Origin: Streptomyces zhihengii
GTDB lineage: Bacteria > Actinomycetota > Actinomycetes > Streptomycetales > Streptomycetaceae
Direction of reading: 5' to 3'
Assembly: GCF_016919245.1 (NCBI RefSeq)
Contig: NZ_JAFEJA010000001.1
Span: 682,001-746,000, forward strand
DNA: 64,000 bases
Positions 1-8,119 of this stretch are shown one piece after another. The notes under the pieces were generated by a model. That model was not told the DNA's origin, did no database searches, and was given only the letters and a program-made list of their open reading frames with translations. Position numbers and translations under genes: made by a program. How positions within the stretch are numbered: the first letter of the stretch is position 1; each line of letters opens with the position of its first letter.

Positions 1-147
1 GATGTGCACCAGGTCGACGTCGGCGATGCTGAGGACGAGGTCGCCGGTGAGCACCGCCCCGCCGTTCAGCAGCCGGTCCAGCAGGTCGATCAGCGCGATC
101 TGCGGCCCAGGCACGGGCTCCGTCCCGTCTCCGCCGTACACGGTCAT
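1..147 (-). CDS. gvpS: Gas vesicle protein GvpS (GvpA/J family), 5' part only
   Basis: Only the first 49 codons are inside the window; the gene continues past the left edge. The protein starts MTVYGGDGTEPVPGPQIALI and continues into LLDRLLNGGAVLTGDLVLSI, the amphipathic core of the GvpA/GvpJ/GvpM/GvpS family, which forms or nucleates the gas-vesicle wall. The ATG (145-147) overlaps the gvpL stop as ATGA, so the two genes are translationally coupled. The position after gvpJ and gvpL matches the gvpJ-L-S-K order of streptomycete clusters, so GvpS is the preferred name. The next gene beyond the edge is expected to be gvpK (inference). Confidence 0.85.
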   Translation of the reverse strand, partial: MTVYGGDGTEPVPGPQIALIDLLDRLLNGGAVLTGDLVLSIADVDLVHI

Positions 148-941
148 ACCGCCGCCCCGCCCGTGGCCGCCTCGGTCGCGAAGGAGTACGGGGCCCACGG
201 CCCCGTCACCTCCAGGGCGACACCGGGTGTGTCCCCCGCGAGGGCGCCCACCTCCGCGCGGAACCGCTCCGCCTCGGAACGCGGCACCAGATAGGCCTCG
301 TTGGCCACGTTCTCGCCCCGGCCGCCGGACCACTCGCCCTGCTGGGGCCGGTGGACGCTGCGGGCCGACGCGATCGCGCTCGCCAGCCGCGCCGCGGCCT
401 CCGCCGTGGCGGCCGCGGCGCGGTAGCTGTCCTGGGTGGAGCGCCGCGCGGCCCGGCGCCGTTGCAGATAGGCGCGGCCGGGGCTGCCGGCCTCCCCCTC
501 CGGGGGCTCCGCCGGCGCCGGTGCCGCCTGCGGCACCGCGTACACCTTGACGCCCAGTTCGACGTGTCCGTCGAGCATGCGCAGCAACGCGTCGAAGGCG
601 GCGTGGCGTTCCTCCAGCACGGCGGCGACGCGTGCCTCGTCCCGGTACACCGTGGCCAGCCGCATCGGCAGCACGGTGGTCTCGGCGAAGGCGGTGTCCA
701 CCACCGTGTGGTGGGCCCGGGCGACGGCCTCCAGCCTGCCCAGGTCCTCCAGCTGCGCCGCGAGGCCCTCCTCGCCGAACCGCTCCCGCGGGACGGCGGA
801 GACCAGCGCGGTCAGCCCGCGGTGGCTGCTGACCGGCCGCAGGGCACCGCCGTCGACGCCGGCCGTCAGCGACGTCACCCGGTCCAGGGCGTTCCCGTCG
901 AAGCCGACCACGTAGACGTACAGGAGCGGCTCCTCACTCAT
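144..941 (-). CDS. gvpL: Gas vesicle protein GvpL (GvpF/GvpL family)
   Basis: 265 residues of the GvpL/GvpF family, accessory proteins of gas-vesicle assembly thought to contact the GvpA shell protein. Visible family features are the N-terminal strand LYVYVVGFDG, the segment AFAETTVLPMRLATVY and the following helix ending GHVELGVKVYAV. The middle (about 140-205) carries a proline- and arginine-rich insertion. The C-terminus ends with the usual VTGPWAPYSF motif shared with gvpF, followed by a short alanine/glycine tail. The start overlaps the end of gvpJ by 8 bp and its stop overlaps gvpS, placing it firmly in the operon. Confidence 0.9.
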   Translation of the reverse strand: MSEEPLLYVYVVGFDGNALDRVTSLTAGVDGGALRPVSSHRGLTALVSAVPRERFGEEGLAAQLEDLGRLEAVARAHHTVVDTAFAETTVLPMRLATVYRDEARVAAVLEERHAAFDALLRMLDGHVELGVKVYAVPQAAPAPAEPPEGEAGSPGRAYLQRRRAARRSTQDSYRAAAATAEAAARLASAIASARSVHRPQQGEWSGGRGENVANEAYLVPRSEAERFRAEVGALAGDTPGVALEVTGPWAPYSFATEAATGGAAV

Positions 942-1401
942 CGCCGCTCCTCTCCCGCGACCCGCGGGACGCCGTGCCCGGGGCGGACTCCGCCGGCGCG
1001 GCCTCCCGCGGGGCGCCCGCGTCGGCGTCCGCCGGCGGCAGCCCGGCCGTCTCCCGCAGCCGGGCTATCTCGGCCCGCAGCCGCTCGTTCTCCTCGCCGA
1101 GCGAGCTGTCGGCGGCGGGGGCGCGCCCCGGCGGAACGGCGCGCGACGACAGGGAGGGATCGTGCTCCCACCAGTCGATGCCCATCTCCTTCGCCTTGTC
1201 GACGGAGGCCACCAGGAGGCGGAGCTTGATGGTCAGCAACTCGATGTCGAGCAGGTTGATCTGGATGTCGCCCGCGATCACGATGCCCTTGTCGAGGACC
1301 CGCTCCAGGATGTCGGCCAGGTTCGCCGTGGATCCCTGGCCGCCGTAGGACGGCGCGGTGCGCGGAGGGGCCGGCATACGACCGGCGAGTGAATCGGACA
1401 C
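934..1401 (-). CDS. gvpJ: Gas vesicle protein GvpJ (GvpA family)
   Basis: 155 residues with a GvpA-family core at about 26-80 (ADILERVLDKGIVIAGDIQI, then LLDIELLTIKLRLLVASVDK). A WW pair follows (GIDWWEHDP), and the C-terminal half is a glutamate/alanine/arginine-rich extension with a coiled-coil-like stretch (EENERLRAEIARLRE). Minor GvpA paralogues of this kind are thought to shape or nucleate the vesicle ends. The start codon is GTG. The 5' leader between gvpZ and this start contains four perfect 9-bp repeats whose minus-strand copies each carry GGAAG. The end overlaps gvpL by 8 bp. Confidence 0.9.
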   Translation of the reverse strand: MSDSLAGRMPAPPRTAPSYGGQGSTANLADILERVLDKGIVIAGDIQINLLDIELLTIKLRLLVASVDKAKEMGIDWWEHDPSLSSRAVPPGRAPAADSSLGEENERLRAEIARLRETAGLPPADADAGAPREAAPAESAPGTASRGSRERSGDE

Positions 1402-1413
1402 GTTGTCATCCCT

Positions 1414-1449
1414 GTCTTCCGGGTCTTCCGGGTCTTCCGGGTCTTCCGG
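1414..1449. repeat. Four perfect 9-bp tandem repeats in the gvpZ-gvpJ gap
   Basis: GTCTTCCGG is repeated four times head to tail with no mismatch in the 60-bp gap between the gvpZ stop and the gvpJ GTG. On the coding (minus) strand each copy reads CCGGAAGAC, so the leader presents several Shine-Dalgarno-like GGAAG sequences just upstream of gvpJ. Perfect short tandem repeats can change copy number by slippage. Confidence 0.9.
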
Positions 1450-1461
1450 CCTGCTCCCGGC

Positions 1462-2760
1462 TCACGCCCGGGCGCGGGCGGTGCGCCGGCGGCGGGAGGA
1501 GCGGGGAGCCGGCTCCTCGTCGGCCTCGTCCTCGGGGGCGTCCTCCTCCGGGGCCTCGTCGGCCTCGTCCTCGGGAGCGTCCTCCTCCGGGACCTCGTCG
1601 GCCTCCTCCTCGGGAGCGCGGTCGTCGTCGGCCGCCTCGGCGTCCTCGTCCTCGTCCTCGTAGGGCTCGTCGGCGTACTCGTCCTCATAGGACTCGTCCG
1701 CCTCGTCGGCCTCCTCGGCCTCGTCGGAGGGCTCCTCGTACTCGTCCTCGACGTCCTCGACGGCCTCTTCGTCCTCGGGCTCGCCGGGCTCCCCGGACTC
1801 GTCGTCCTGCGCCTCGGTCTCGTCCTGCTCGTCGTGCTCGTCGTGCTCGTCGGTGTACTCGCCGGCTTCGTCCTCCGGTCCGTACTCCTCCTCGCCCTCG
1901 GCCTCCGCCTGCTCCCGCTCGACGGCCTCGTCGTGCTCGACGACCACCTCTCCGTCGCGGATCTCGCCGCGCCAGCCGTCGGTGGCCTCACCGCGCATCA
2001 TGATGAACTTGCGGTAGAGCTTGAGGTCCAGCCGGGCCCGGCGGCCCTGGGCGCGCCAGATGTTGCCGGTCTTCTCGAAGAGCCCCTTCGGGAAGTACTC
2101 CAGCACCAGCAGGACCCGGGTGAGGTCGTCCGTGACGGCGTGGAAGGTCACGACGCCCTTGACCGTCCCCTTGGCGCCCTCGGTCGTCCAGGTGATGCGC
2201 TCGTCGGGGACCTGCTCGGTGACGTTCGCCTTCCAGCTCCGGGTGGACTTGGCGACCTTCACCTTCCAGTTGCTGGTGGTGTCGTCCGCCTTCTCGACGC
2301 TCACCACGCCCTTGGCGAACGTGGAGAACTCCTGGAACTGCGTCCACTGGTCGTACGCCTCGCGCACCGGCACGCCGACGTCGATGTCCTCGACGATGGT
2401 GACGCTCTTGGACTTGCCGCCGCCCGACTTCCGGCCCTTGCCGAACAGGCCCTTGACCTTGTCCTTCATGGTGTCCTTGACGTGGGAGGCCGCCGCGCTC
2501 ATGGCGGCCTGGGCGGGGGACTTCCCCTCCGAGAGCGCCTGGCCGCCCTTGGTGAGGCTCTTGAGGGCGCCGCCGGCGCCGTCGCCGGGCTGGGCGAGCT
2601 TGCTGACGCCCTCTCCCAGGCGGTGCCCCAGCCGGGTGACCGTGTGTTCGGCGCGGGCCCGGAGGTAGTTCTGGAGCTCGTCCTTCAGGCGGTCGGCGGC
2701 CGGGCTGCCCAGCACGTCGTTCCTGACCTTGCCCAGTGCGGAATCAGGCATTGCCGTCAC
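1462..2760 (-). CDS. gvpZ: GvpZ: SRPBCC-domain gas vesicle cluster protein with long acidic tail
   Basis: 432 residues. Residues 1-110 are a helical, lysine-containing region; about 119-255 form an SRPBCC (START/polyketide-cyclase-like) domain recognisable from EDIDVGVPVREAYDQWTQFQ and the central strand pattern. About 275-417 is almost pure Glu/Asp with Ala/Pro, including a 13-residue repeat APEDEADEAPEED (39-bp period in DNA around 1515-1600). The last dozen residues switch to arginine-rich (SSRRRRTARARA). It corresponds to the SRPBCC gene found between gvpY and gvpJ in streptomycete clusters. The start overlaps gvpY by 17 bp; an ATG three codons in (2751) is an alternative. The ligand and role in vesicles are unknown. 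Confidence 0.8.
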   Translation of the reverse strand: MTAMPDSALGKVRNDVLGSPAADRLKDELQNYLRARAEHTVTRLGHRLGEGVSKLAQPGDGAGGALKSLTKGGQALSEGKSPAQAAMSAAASHVKDTMKDKVKGLFGKGRKSGGGKSKSVTIVEDIDVGVPVREAYDQWTQFQEFSTFAKGVVSVEKADDTTSNWKVKVAKSTRSWKANVTEQVPDERITWTTEGAKGTVKGVVTFHAVTDDLTRVLLVLEYFPKGLFEKTGNIWRAQGRRARLDLKLYRKFIMMRGEATDGWRGEIRDGEVVVEHDEAVEREQAEAEGEEEYGPEDEAGEYTDEHDEHDEQDETEAQDDESGEPGEPEDEEAVEDVEDEYEEPSDEAEEADEADESYEDEYADEPYEDEDEDAEAADDDRAPEEEADEVPEEDAPEDEADEAPEEDAPEDEADEEPAPRSSRRRRTARARA

Positions 2761-3388
2761 CGCTCTTCTTCCGGGCCGGCGCCGTCCGCTTCTTCGCGGT
2801 GCCGGCGCGCGAGGAGGCCGACTTGGCGGCGCCCGACGCGGCGGAGCCCGTCCGCTTGCGGGCGGGGGCGGAGGCCTTGCGGGCGCCGTCCGAGCCGGAG
2901 CGGGCCTGCTTGGCGGGGGCGCGCCGGGCCCCGGAGGACGCGGCGCGCTTCTTGGCGGCGCTCGCCCGTGCCGGTGTCCGGCCGCCGCCGTCGCCCGCGT
3001 CGTCCCCGCGGTCCTCGGCGTCCTCGGCGTCCCTGACGTCTTCGGCCCGGTCCGCCTCCTCGGGCTCCTCGGCCTCGTCGCGGCGGTCGTCCGGCGCGTC
3101 GAGCGCCTTGGTGCGCTGCGCCAGGGAGTCCGCCAGGCCGGTGGCGCGCTGGGTGAGCGCCTGCGTGGCCGCCGACTTGGTCGCCTCCACCAGCTCCTTG
3201 CGGACCTGGTCGCTCAGGCCGCCCAGGGCGGGCGTCTCGGCGATCAGCTTGCCGATCCGCCGGGGATCGAGGTCGAGCTTCTTGCCGGCCAGGAACATGC
3301 CCAGCCCGATGGCCATCTTGGCCTTCTTCGTACGCCCCAGCAGGTATCCGCCCACCAGAGCCACGGCTATCTTCGCGTTCTTCGTCAT
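2744..3388 (-). CDS. gvpY: GvpY: gas vesicle cluster protein with basic Lys/Ala tail
   Basis: 214 residues. The N-terminus (MTKNAKIAVALVGGYLLGRT, then KKAKMAIGLGMFLAGKKL) has a short glycine-rich hydrophobic segment. Residues 40-95 look helical, about 97-120 is acidic (DDRRDEAEE...), and from about 135 to the end it is a strongly basic, histone-H1-like Ala/Lys/Arg/Ser tail ending KKRTAPARKKSGDGNA. It matches the gene before the SRPBCC gene in streptomycete gvp clusters. Its end overlaps gvpZ, so the basic-tailed and acidic-tailed proteins are made together. Biochemical function is not known. Confidence 0.75.
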   Translation of the reverse strand: MTKNAKIAVALVGGYLLGRTKKAKMAIGLGMFLAGKKLDLDPRRIGKLIAETPALGGLSDQVRKELVEATKSAATQALTQRATGLADSLAQRTKALDAPDDRRDEAEEPEEADRAEDVRDAEDAEDRGDDAGDGGGRTPARASAAKKRAASSGARRAPAKQARSGSDGARKASAPARKRTGSAASGAAKSASSRAGTAKKRTAPARKKSGDGNA

Positions 3389-3434
3389 GCTGTGTGCACC
3401 TCGGTCTCTCCCCGCCGTCGGTCGCTGTGCTCGG

Positions 3435-3692
3435 TCATGTGGTGCCGCCGCTCCCCTGCCGGTGGTTCTCGATCTCCTCCAGCCGGTCGAGCAGCTCGTC
3501 CTCCCGGCGGTCGTACTCCTCCTCCGAGATCCGGCCGCTCGTCAGCTCGCGTTCGAGTGCGGCCAGTTCCCGCATCACGGGCTCCGGGTCGTAGTACTCC
3601 TGCTCCGCCGCCGTCAGCACCTGGTCGACGACCCAGGCGGTCCCTCGGACGGGGGCCAGCGGGAAGGTCACGATGCTGGTGATGAGGCCCAT
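3435..3692 (-). CDS. gvpG: Gas vesicle protein GvpG
   Basis: 85 residues beginning MGLITSIVTFPLAPVRGTAW, the conserved GvpG opening. The short helix following it is rich in acidic residues and ends with the GvpG-type segment GRISEEEYDRREDELLDRLE. GvpG is a small accessory protein needed for vesicle assembly and is believed to act with GvpF/L. It lies 75 bp downstream of gvpF and 46 bp upstream of gvpY, in the usual order. Length is normal for the family. Confidence 0.9.
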   Translation of the reverse strand: MGLITSIVTFPLAPVRGTAWVVDQVLTAAEQEYYDPEPVMRELAALERELTSGRISEEEYDRREDELLDRLEEIENHRQGSGGTT

Positions 3693-3767
3693 GGCTCTCC
3701 CTTCCGCCGGGAGCGTGCCGGCGTGCCGCCGGTGCTCGCGGGCGTGTGGACTCCCGGAGGCCGCGCG

Positions 3768-4481
3768 TCAGACGAAGCTGTACGGCGGCAGCGGTCCGGT
3801 GAGGGTGAACGTGTAGGCGTCCCCGCGCAGGTCGGCCTCGCGCTGGACGGCGCGGGCGAAGGCCTGCGCGTCCTTCTCGGGGACGAGGAACGACAGGCTG
3901 GCGATGTGGTTCGCCGCGGCCTCGCCGACCGACACCCGCTTCGCCGACGGCGCCAGGGCCGCGGTCAGCAGCTCGGCCTCGGCGCTGCGGCGCGCGGACA
4001 CCTCGTGCGAGATGACCTCGCCGAGCGCCACGCGCTCGTCGTGGGCGCCCGGGTCCGCGATCGTCCGCTCGCGGAGTTCGCGCACCTGCTGGGACTCGGT
4101 CACGATCTCGCGCAGCAGGTCGTCCTCGTCGCGGGCGACCTTGACGTTGTACTCGACGTGGCCGTCGAGGTCCGCCAGGCGGGCGCGGTAGGTGTCGTCC
4201 CCCGCGTCCAGGGCGGTGGCGACCTGGTCGTCGTCGGGGGCGAGGAGCCCGAACCGCATGGGAAGGGTGGCGCCGTCGGCCATCAGGGCCTCCAGCACGC
4301 CCTGGTGGGCCCGGACGTCGCGGCGCTTGGCCCGCAGGCCCTCGGGCGCGTCGCTGACGACGGCGGTCAGGGAGCCGGTGCGGACCGCGCGCAGCGGTGC
4401 GGCGGGCTCGCCGACCCCGTGGACGCCGTCGAGGCGCAGGGGGTGGTCGGCGGCGGTGATGCCGTAGACGTAGGTGGACAC
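3768..4481 (-). CDS. gvpF: Gas vesicle protein GvpF
   Basis: 237 residues of the GvpF/GvpL family. The N-terminus reads STYVYGITAADHP, with GATLPMRFGLL and DLDGHVEYNVKV in the middle and the terminal TGPLPPYSFV, all family landmarks. GvpF is reported in other bacteria to lie at the gas-facing shell or to chaperone GvpA. It starts 3 bp after the gvpA stop, so the pair is probably cotranslated. It is shorter than GvpL from the same cluster and lacks the Pro/Arg insertion seen there. Confidence 0.92.
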   Translation of the reverse strand: MSTYVYGITAADHPLRLDGVHGVGEPAAPLRAVRTGSLTAVVSDAPEGLRAKRRDVRAHQGVLEALMADGATLPMRFGLLAPDDDQVATALDAGDDTYRARLADLDGHVEYNVKVARDEDDLLREIVTESQQVRELRERTIADPGAHDERVALGEVISHEVSARRSAEAELLTAALAPSAKRVSVGEAAANHIASLSFLVPEKDAQAFARAVQREADLRGDAYTFTLTGPLPPYSFV

Positions 4482-4484
4482 GGG

Positions 4485-4934
4485 CTACTCCTCGCGACGC
4501 TGGGCGGACTGACGGCTGGAGGTCGACTTGCGGGCCGTGCGCTTGCGCGGCTGCTCCTCCTCGGGCTCCTCGCGCTTGCCCTGGAGGGAGTCGGTGAACG
4601 CCTCGACGGCGCCGGTCAGCGCTCCTTTCGACTTCCCTTTGGCACCGCTCTCGGTCATGTCGCCGACGAGGTCGGTGAGCTGGCTGGGCGCCTTGCGCCC
4701 AGCCTCCAGGTCGAGGCGGTTGCACGCCTCGGCGAAGCGCAGGTAGGTGTCCACGCTGGCGACGACGACCCGGATGTCGATCTTGAGTATCTCGATGCCC
4801 ACCAGGGAGACGCGGACGAAGGCGTCGATGACGAGTCCGCGGTCGAGGATGAGTTCGAGGACGTCGTAGAGGTTTCCGCCACCGCCACCACCCGTGCGGG
4901 AGGGGGCGGCGCTGCTCTGCTGGACGATGGTCAT
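4485..4934 (-). CDS. gvpA: Gas vesicle structural protein GvpA
   Basis: 149 residues. After a glycine-rich start ([20 protein letters not shown]) comes the highly conserved GvpA core [20 protein letters not shown] then [17 protein letters not shown] (about 20-70), the ribbed wall unit of the vesicle. As in other actinobacteria it has a long C-terminal extension (about 80-149) that is lysine/arginine/serine-rich and is absent from classical cyanobacterial GvpA (about 70 residues). Whether such proteins build true floating vesicles in streptomycetes is debated. An ATG start with a GAAAGAG upstream element fits. Confidence 0.93.
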   Translation of the reverse strand: MTIVQQSSAAPSRTGGGGGGNLYDVLELILDRGLVIDAFVRVSLVGIEILKIDIRVVVASVDTYLRFAEACNRLDLEAGRKAPSQLTDLVGDMTESGAKGKSKGALTGAVEAFTDSLQGKREEPEEEQPRKRTARKSTSSRQSAQRREE

Positions 4935-5001
4935 GATGAGCTCTTTCCGTTGATCCGTTCCGGGCGCCCGGTCCCGTGGGGGCCTCGGGCGCCCGCCTGA
5001 T

Positions 5002-5313
5002 TCAGCGGCGGTCTATCTGGCCCCTGGCGTATCGGCGCACGCGTTCATAGGCGACGAGTGAGCCTTCCGAGTCCAGTTCCACGTGGTAGGAGGCCATGAC
5101 GCTCATGGTGTCCGGAACCCTTTCGAGTTCGAGCACTTCCACGTCGGCGGACCACCCGTTCTCGTTGGCTTTGATGGCGGAAACCGCACCCACTTCGCAT
5201 TGCACCAGATCGGCGAGTTGTTCACTTGCCTGCCGCATCACGGCCGGAAGACTCAGGCGTTTTCCGGAGCCTTCCCGGCCGTTGCTTTCTCTGCTGTCAT
5301 CGCTTGTGCTCAT
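5002..5313 (-). CDS. gvpO: Gas vesicle protein GvpO
   Basis: 103 residues. The C-terminal two thirds, from [20 protein letters not shown] through [16 protein letters not shown] to the end ([15 protein letters not shown]), is the compact GvpO domain. GvpO heads the streptomycete gvp operon and is a small soluble accessory or regulatory protein. The start ATG has a GGCGGAG element just upstream. It is the most upstream gene of the minus-strand operon, so the promoter should lie in 5320-5500. Base composition here is slightly less GC-rich than the neighbouring genes. Confidence 0.88.
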   Translation of the reverse strand: MSTSDDSRESNGREGSGKRLSLPAVMRQASEQLADLVQCEVGAVSAIKANENGWSADVEVLELERVPDTMSVMASYHVELDSEGSLVAYERVRRYARGQIDRR

Positions 5314-5754
5314 GATCTCCGCCCGTCACGCCGGAATTCCCTGAGAAAATTTCTTCGTCCGTCATCGACGGCTGCGCTTCGCCTGCCCGAGGGGCCGGGA
5401 CGTATGCATGGACGCCGTAATCCGGCAAGGGCGTTGTGATCGGCCTTTCTTGAGCGCCGCGCCACCGGCTCTTGAGCGCCGCGACACCGGGCGGATCCCG
5501 TCGCGGCGCCGCCGGCAGGGCGGGATCCGCACGCGGGGCACGCACGTGGGCTCCTGCCGCGACGGGGGAGACACGGCAGGAGCCCTGCCATCCGTCTGCC
5601 CCGGCCGTCGCGGCTCACACCCCCGATCCGCGCCGGGTTCCGACGCGTTCCCCTCGGCCTCCCGCCGGCTTGCCGCCGCCGGCCGGCGGCGCTGGATCGG
5701 GCGGTGGCGGGTAGGCGGTAGGAAGAAGAGACCGGACGGCCGGAAGCAGGCGGT
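5314..5754. other. Intergenic region with the presumed gvp promoter
   Basis: 441 bp between divergent gvpO and ybdK. It has a locally AT-rich stretch around 5336-5360 (GAATTCCCTGAGAAAATTTC), compatible with a promoter for the gvp operon on the minus strand, but no clear -35/-10 pair could be assigned. A near-perfect direct repeat CTTGAGCGCCGCG.CACC occurs twice at about 5448-5490. No coding sequence is supported. Confidence 0.5.
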
Positions 5755-6882
5755 ATGCGAAGCGTGGGTGTGGAAGAGGAGCTGCTGCTGGTGGACGCGG
5801 ACAGCGGCGCGCCTCTGGCGGTCTCGGGAGCCGTGCTGGCCGCGGCCGACCGGAAGTCCTGGCAGCCCGGCGGGCCGGGTGTGCAGGATCACCGGTTCGA
5901 GTCCGAACTCCACAAGGAGCAGCTGGAGTTCGCGACCCGACCGGTGACGGAGATGGGCCGGCTCCAGGAGGAGATCAGCCGCAGCCGCCGGGAGGCGGCC
6001 CGGCACGCGGACACCGTCGGCGCCCGGGTGGCCGCGCTGGCCACCTCCCCGCTGCCCGTGCAGCCGTCGCTGAACACCGGTACGCGCTACCGCTGGCTGG
6101 GCGAGCAGTTCGGCTTGACCACACAGGAGCAGCTCACCTGCGGCTGCCATGTGCACGTGTCGGTGGACTCGGACGAGGAGGGGGTGGCCGTCCTCGACCG
6201 GATGCGGCCCTGGCTGTCCGTGCTGACGGCGATGAGCGCCAACTCCCCCTTCTGGCAGGGCCAGGACAGCGAGTACGCGAGTTACCGCAGCCGGGTGTGG
6301 AACCGGTGGCCGTCGGCCGGGCCGGTCGACGTCTTCGGCTCCGCCGACCGGTACCACGAGCAGGTGGACGCGATGGTGGCGACCGGCGTCCTGCGCGACG
6401 AGGGGATGATCTACTTCGACGCCCGGCTCTCCGCCGCCTACCCCACCGTGGAGGTCCGGGTCGCGGACGTGTGCCTGGACGCCTCGACCCCGGTCCTGCT
6501 GGCCGCGCTCGTCCGCGGCCTGGTCGAGACGTCGTCCCGCGCCTGGCAGGAGGGGGTGCCGCCGGCCAGGGTCGGCACCGGGCTGCTGCGCCTCGCCTCC
6601 TGGCGGGCCGGCCGCTCGGGACTCGACGGCCCCCTGCTGCACCCGGAGACCATGCGCGAGACCTCCGCCGCCGACGCCGTCCGGGCGCTGTGCCGGCACG
6701 TCGGCGACGCGGTGGCCGACCACGGCGACGACGAGCTCGTCCGGGAGGGCGTGGCACGCCTCCTGGAGACCGGCAACGGCGCCCGCGTCCAGCGCCGCCT
6801 GCTGGCGGAGGAGGGGAGCCTCGGCCGGGTGGTGACCCGCTGCGCCCTGATGACGACGGGTGGCCTCCACCAGCCCCGCTGA
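5755..6882 (+). CDS. ybdK: YbdK-family carboxylate-amine ligase (glutamate-cysteine ligase type 2)
   Basis: 375 residues, normal length for the YbdK/GCS2 family of ATP-grasp-like ligases. It begins with the hallmark VGVEEELLLVD, followed by ESELHKEQLEFATRP, the metal- and nucleotide-binding segment CGCHVHVSVD and the late motif FDARLSAAYPTVEVRVADVC. Family members have weak glutamate-cysteine ligase activity in vitro; the true substrate in actinobacteria is uncertain because these organisms use mycothiol. It is a single gene, divergent from the gvp operon, with no obvious partner gene. The start ATG is right before the conserved motif, as usual in the family. Confidence 0.88.
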   Translation: MRSVGVEEELLLVDADSGAPLAVSGAVLAAADRKSWQPGGPGVQDHRFESELHKEQLEFATRPVTEMGRLQEEISRSRREAARHADTVGARVAALATSPLPVQPSLNTGTRYRWLGEQFGLTTQEQLTCGCHVHVSVDSDEEGVAVLDRMRPWLSVLTAMSANSPFWQGQDSEYASYRSRVWNRWPSAGPVDVFGSADRYHEQVDAMVATGVLRDEGMIYFDARLSAAYPTVEVRVADVCLDASTPVLLAALVRGLVETSSRAWQEGVPPARVGTGLLRLASWRAGRSGLDGPLLHPETMRETSAADAVRALCRHVGDAVADHGDDELVREGVARLLETGNGARVQRRLLAEEGSLGRVVTRCALMTTGGLHQPR

Positions 6883-7145
6883 CACCGGTCCCGGGGCGCG
6901 GCGGTCTCCGGCGCCCGCCCCCACGGCCCCTCCGGCGGTGGCGTCCGGCGTGCCGGGCGTGAAAGTTACCGGCGCGTCCGGCCGTCTTCGCAGCTCCGGG
7001 GAGACGCCAGAGGTCTGTACCGGCGGGAGTTCCTGGAAGCCCTTTACGCCTCGCACGGCCCATGCGTTACTCGTGACGTGTCCATGACCCGACGCGGTCG
7101 GCCGGGCACCCCCTCACGTCCCCCCACCCCCAGCCGGAGGCAGCC

Positions 7146-8021
7146 ATGTCCTTACCCCGCCGCGCATCCGTCCGCCGTGCAGGGACGAGGGCGCTCACGC
7201 TCCTGGGCGCCCTGTCCGCGACCACCGCACTCCTCCTGACGGGCGCGGGCACGGCCGCGGCCGCCCCGCCGCCCGCCGGCGAGACCGTCAGACCGGGCCA
7301 GGCCTGGATGGGCGCGGGCACCCGCATCGAACAGCCCGCCGCGGGCCGCGCGGCCGTGACCCCCCTCGACACCAGCGGCGTCCAGGGCATCGACGTCTCG
7401 CACTGGCAGGGCGCCATCAACTGGAACTCGGTCAAGGGCGCCGGCATCGACTTCGCCTACATCAAGGCGACCGAGGGCACCACCTTCAAGGACTCCCGCT
7501 TCAGCGCGAACTACCTCGGTTCCTACAACGCCGGGCTGGTCCGCGGCGCCTACCACTTCGCCCGGCCGAACGCCTCCAACGGCGCCACCCAGGCCAACTG
7601 GTTCGCCTCCAACGGCGGGGCCTGGTCCCGGGACAACCAGACGCTGCCCGGCGTCCTCGACATCGAGCACAACCCCTCGGGGGCGATGTGCTACGGACTG
7701 TCGTCGGCCCAGATGCGCACCTGGATCAACGACTTCCACGCCACCTACAAGGCGCGCACCGGCCGTGACGTCGTCATCTACACGACCGCGAGCTGGTGGA
7801 ACTCCTGCACCGGGAGCTGGACGGGCATGGCCGCCAAGGCGCCGCTGTGGATCGCCCACTGGGGTGTCAGCAGCCCCAGCATCCCCGCCGGGTTCCCCAC
7901 GTGGACCATCTGGCAGTACACGGCCACCGGCCGCGTCGCCGGTGTCTCCGGGGACGTCGACCGCAACAAGTTCAACGGCTCGATGAGCCGTCTGCTGGCG
8001 CTGGCGAACAACACCGCCTGA
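7146..8021 (+). CDS. Secreted GH25 lysozyme (muramidase)
   Basis: 291 residues. A Sec signal peptide occupies about 1-40 (arginine-rich start, hydrophobic core, cleavage near GTAAAA). The mature part is a GH25 (Chalaropsis-type, cellosyl-like) catalytic domain: GIDVSHWQGAINW carries the first active-site Asp, FAYIKATEG is conserved, and GVLDIEHN carries the DxE catalytic pair. GH25 enzymes hydrolyse the MurNAc-GlcNAc bond of peptidoglycan. No separate cell-wall-binding domain is present. The start is an ATG after the purine-rich AGCCGGAGGCAGCC. The single gene stands between ybdK and a HAD phosphatase. Confidence 0.92.
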   Translation: MSLPRRASVRRAGTRALTLLGALSATTALLLTGAGTAAAAPPPAGETVRPGQAWMGAGTRIEQPAAGRAAVTPLDTSGVQGIDVSHWQGAINWNSVKGAGIDFAYIKATEGTTFKDSRFSANYLGSYNAGLVRGAYHFARPNASNGATQANWFASNGGAWSRDNQTLPGVLDIEHNPSGAMCYGLSSAQMRTWINDFHATYKARTGRDVVIYTTASWWNSCTGSWTGMAAKAPLWIAHWGVSSPSIPAGFPTWTIWQYTATGRVAGVSGDVDRNKFNGSMSRLLALANNTA

Positions 8022-8119
8022 CCGGCTGCCCGTGCCCGTGTGGTCCGGCCCGTGCCGGGTACCCGGCACGCGGCGCCCGCTCTTCGGGGCGCCGCCATCG
8101 GACCGGAGGTGACGGGCAC

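Noticed and set aside
1389..2003. Plus-strand Arg/Pro-rich ORF opposite gvpZ
   Set aside because: Antisense image of the Glu/Asp-rich tail; composition explained entirely by the real gene.
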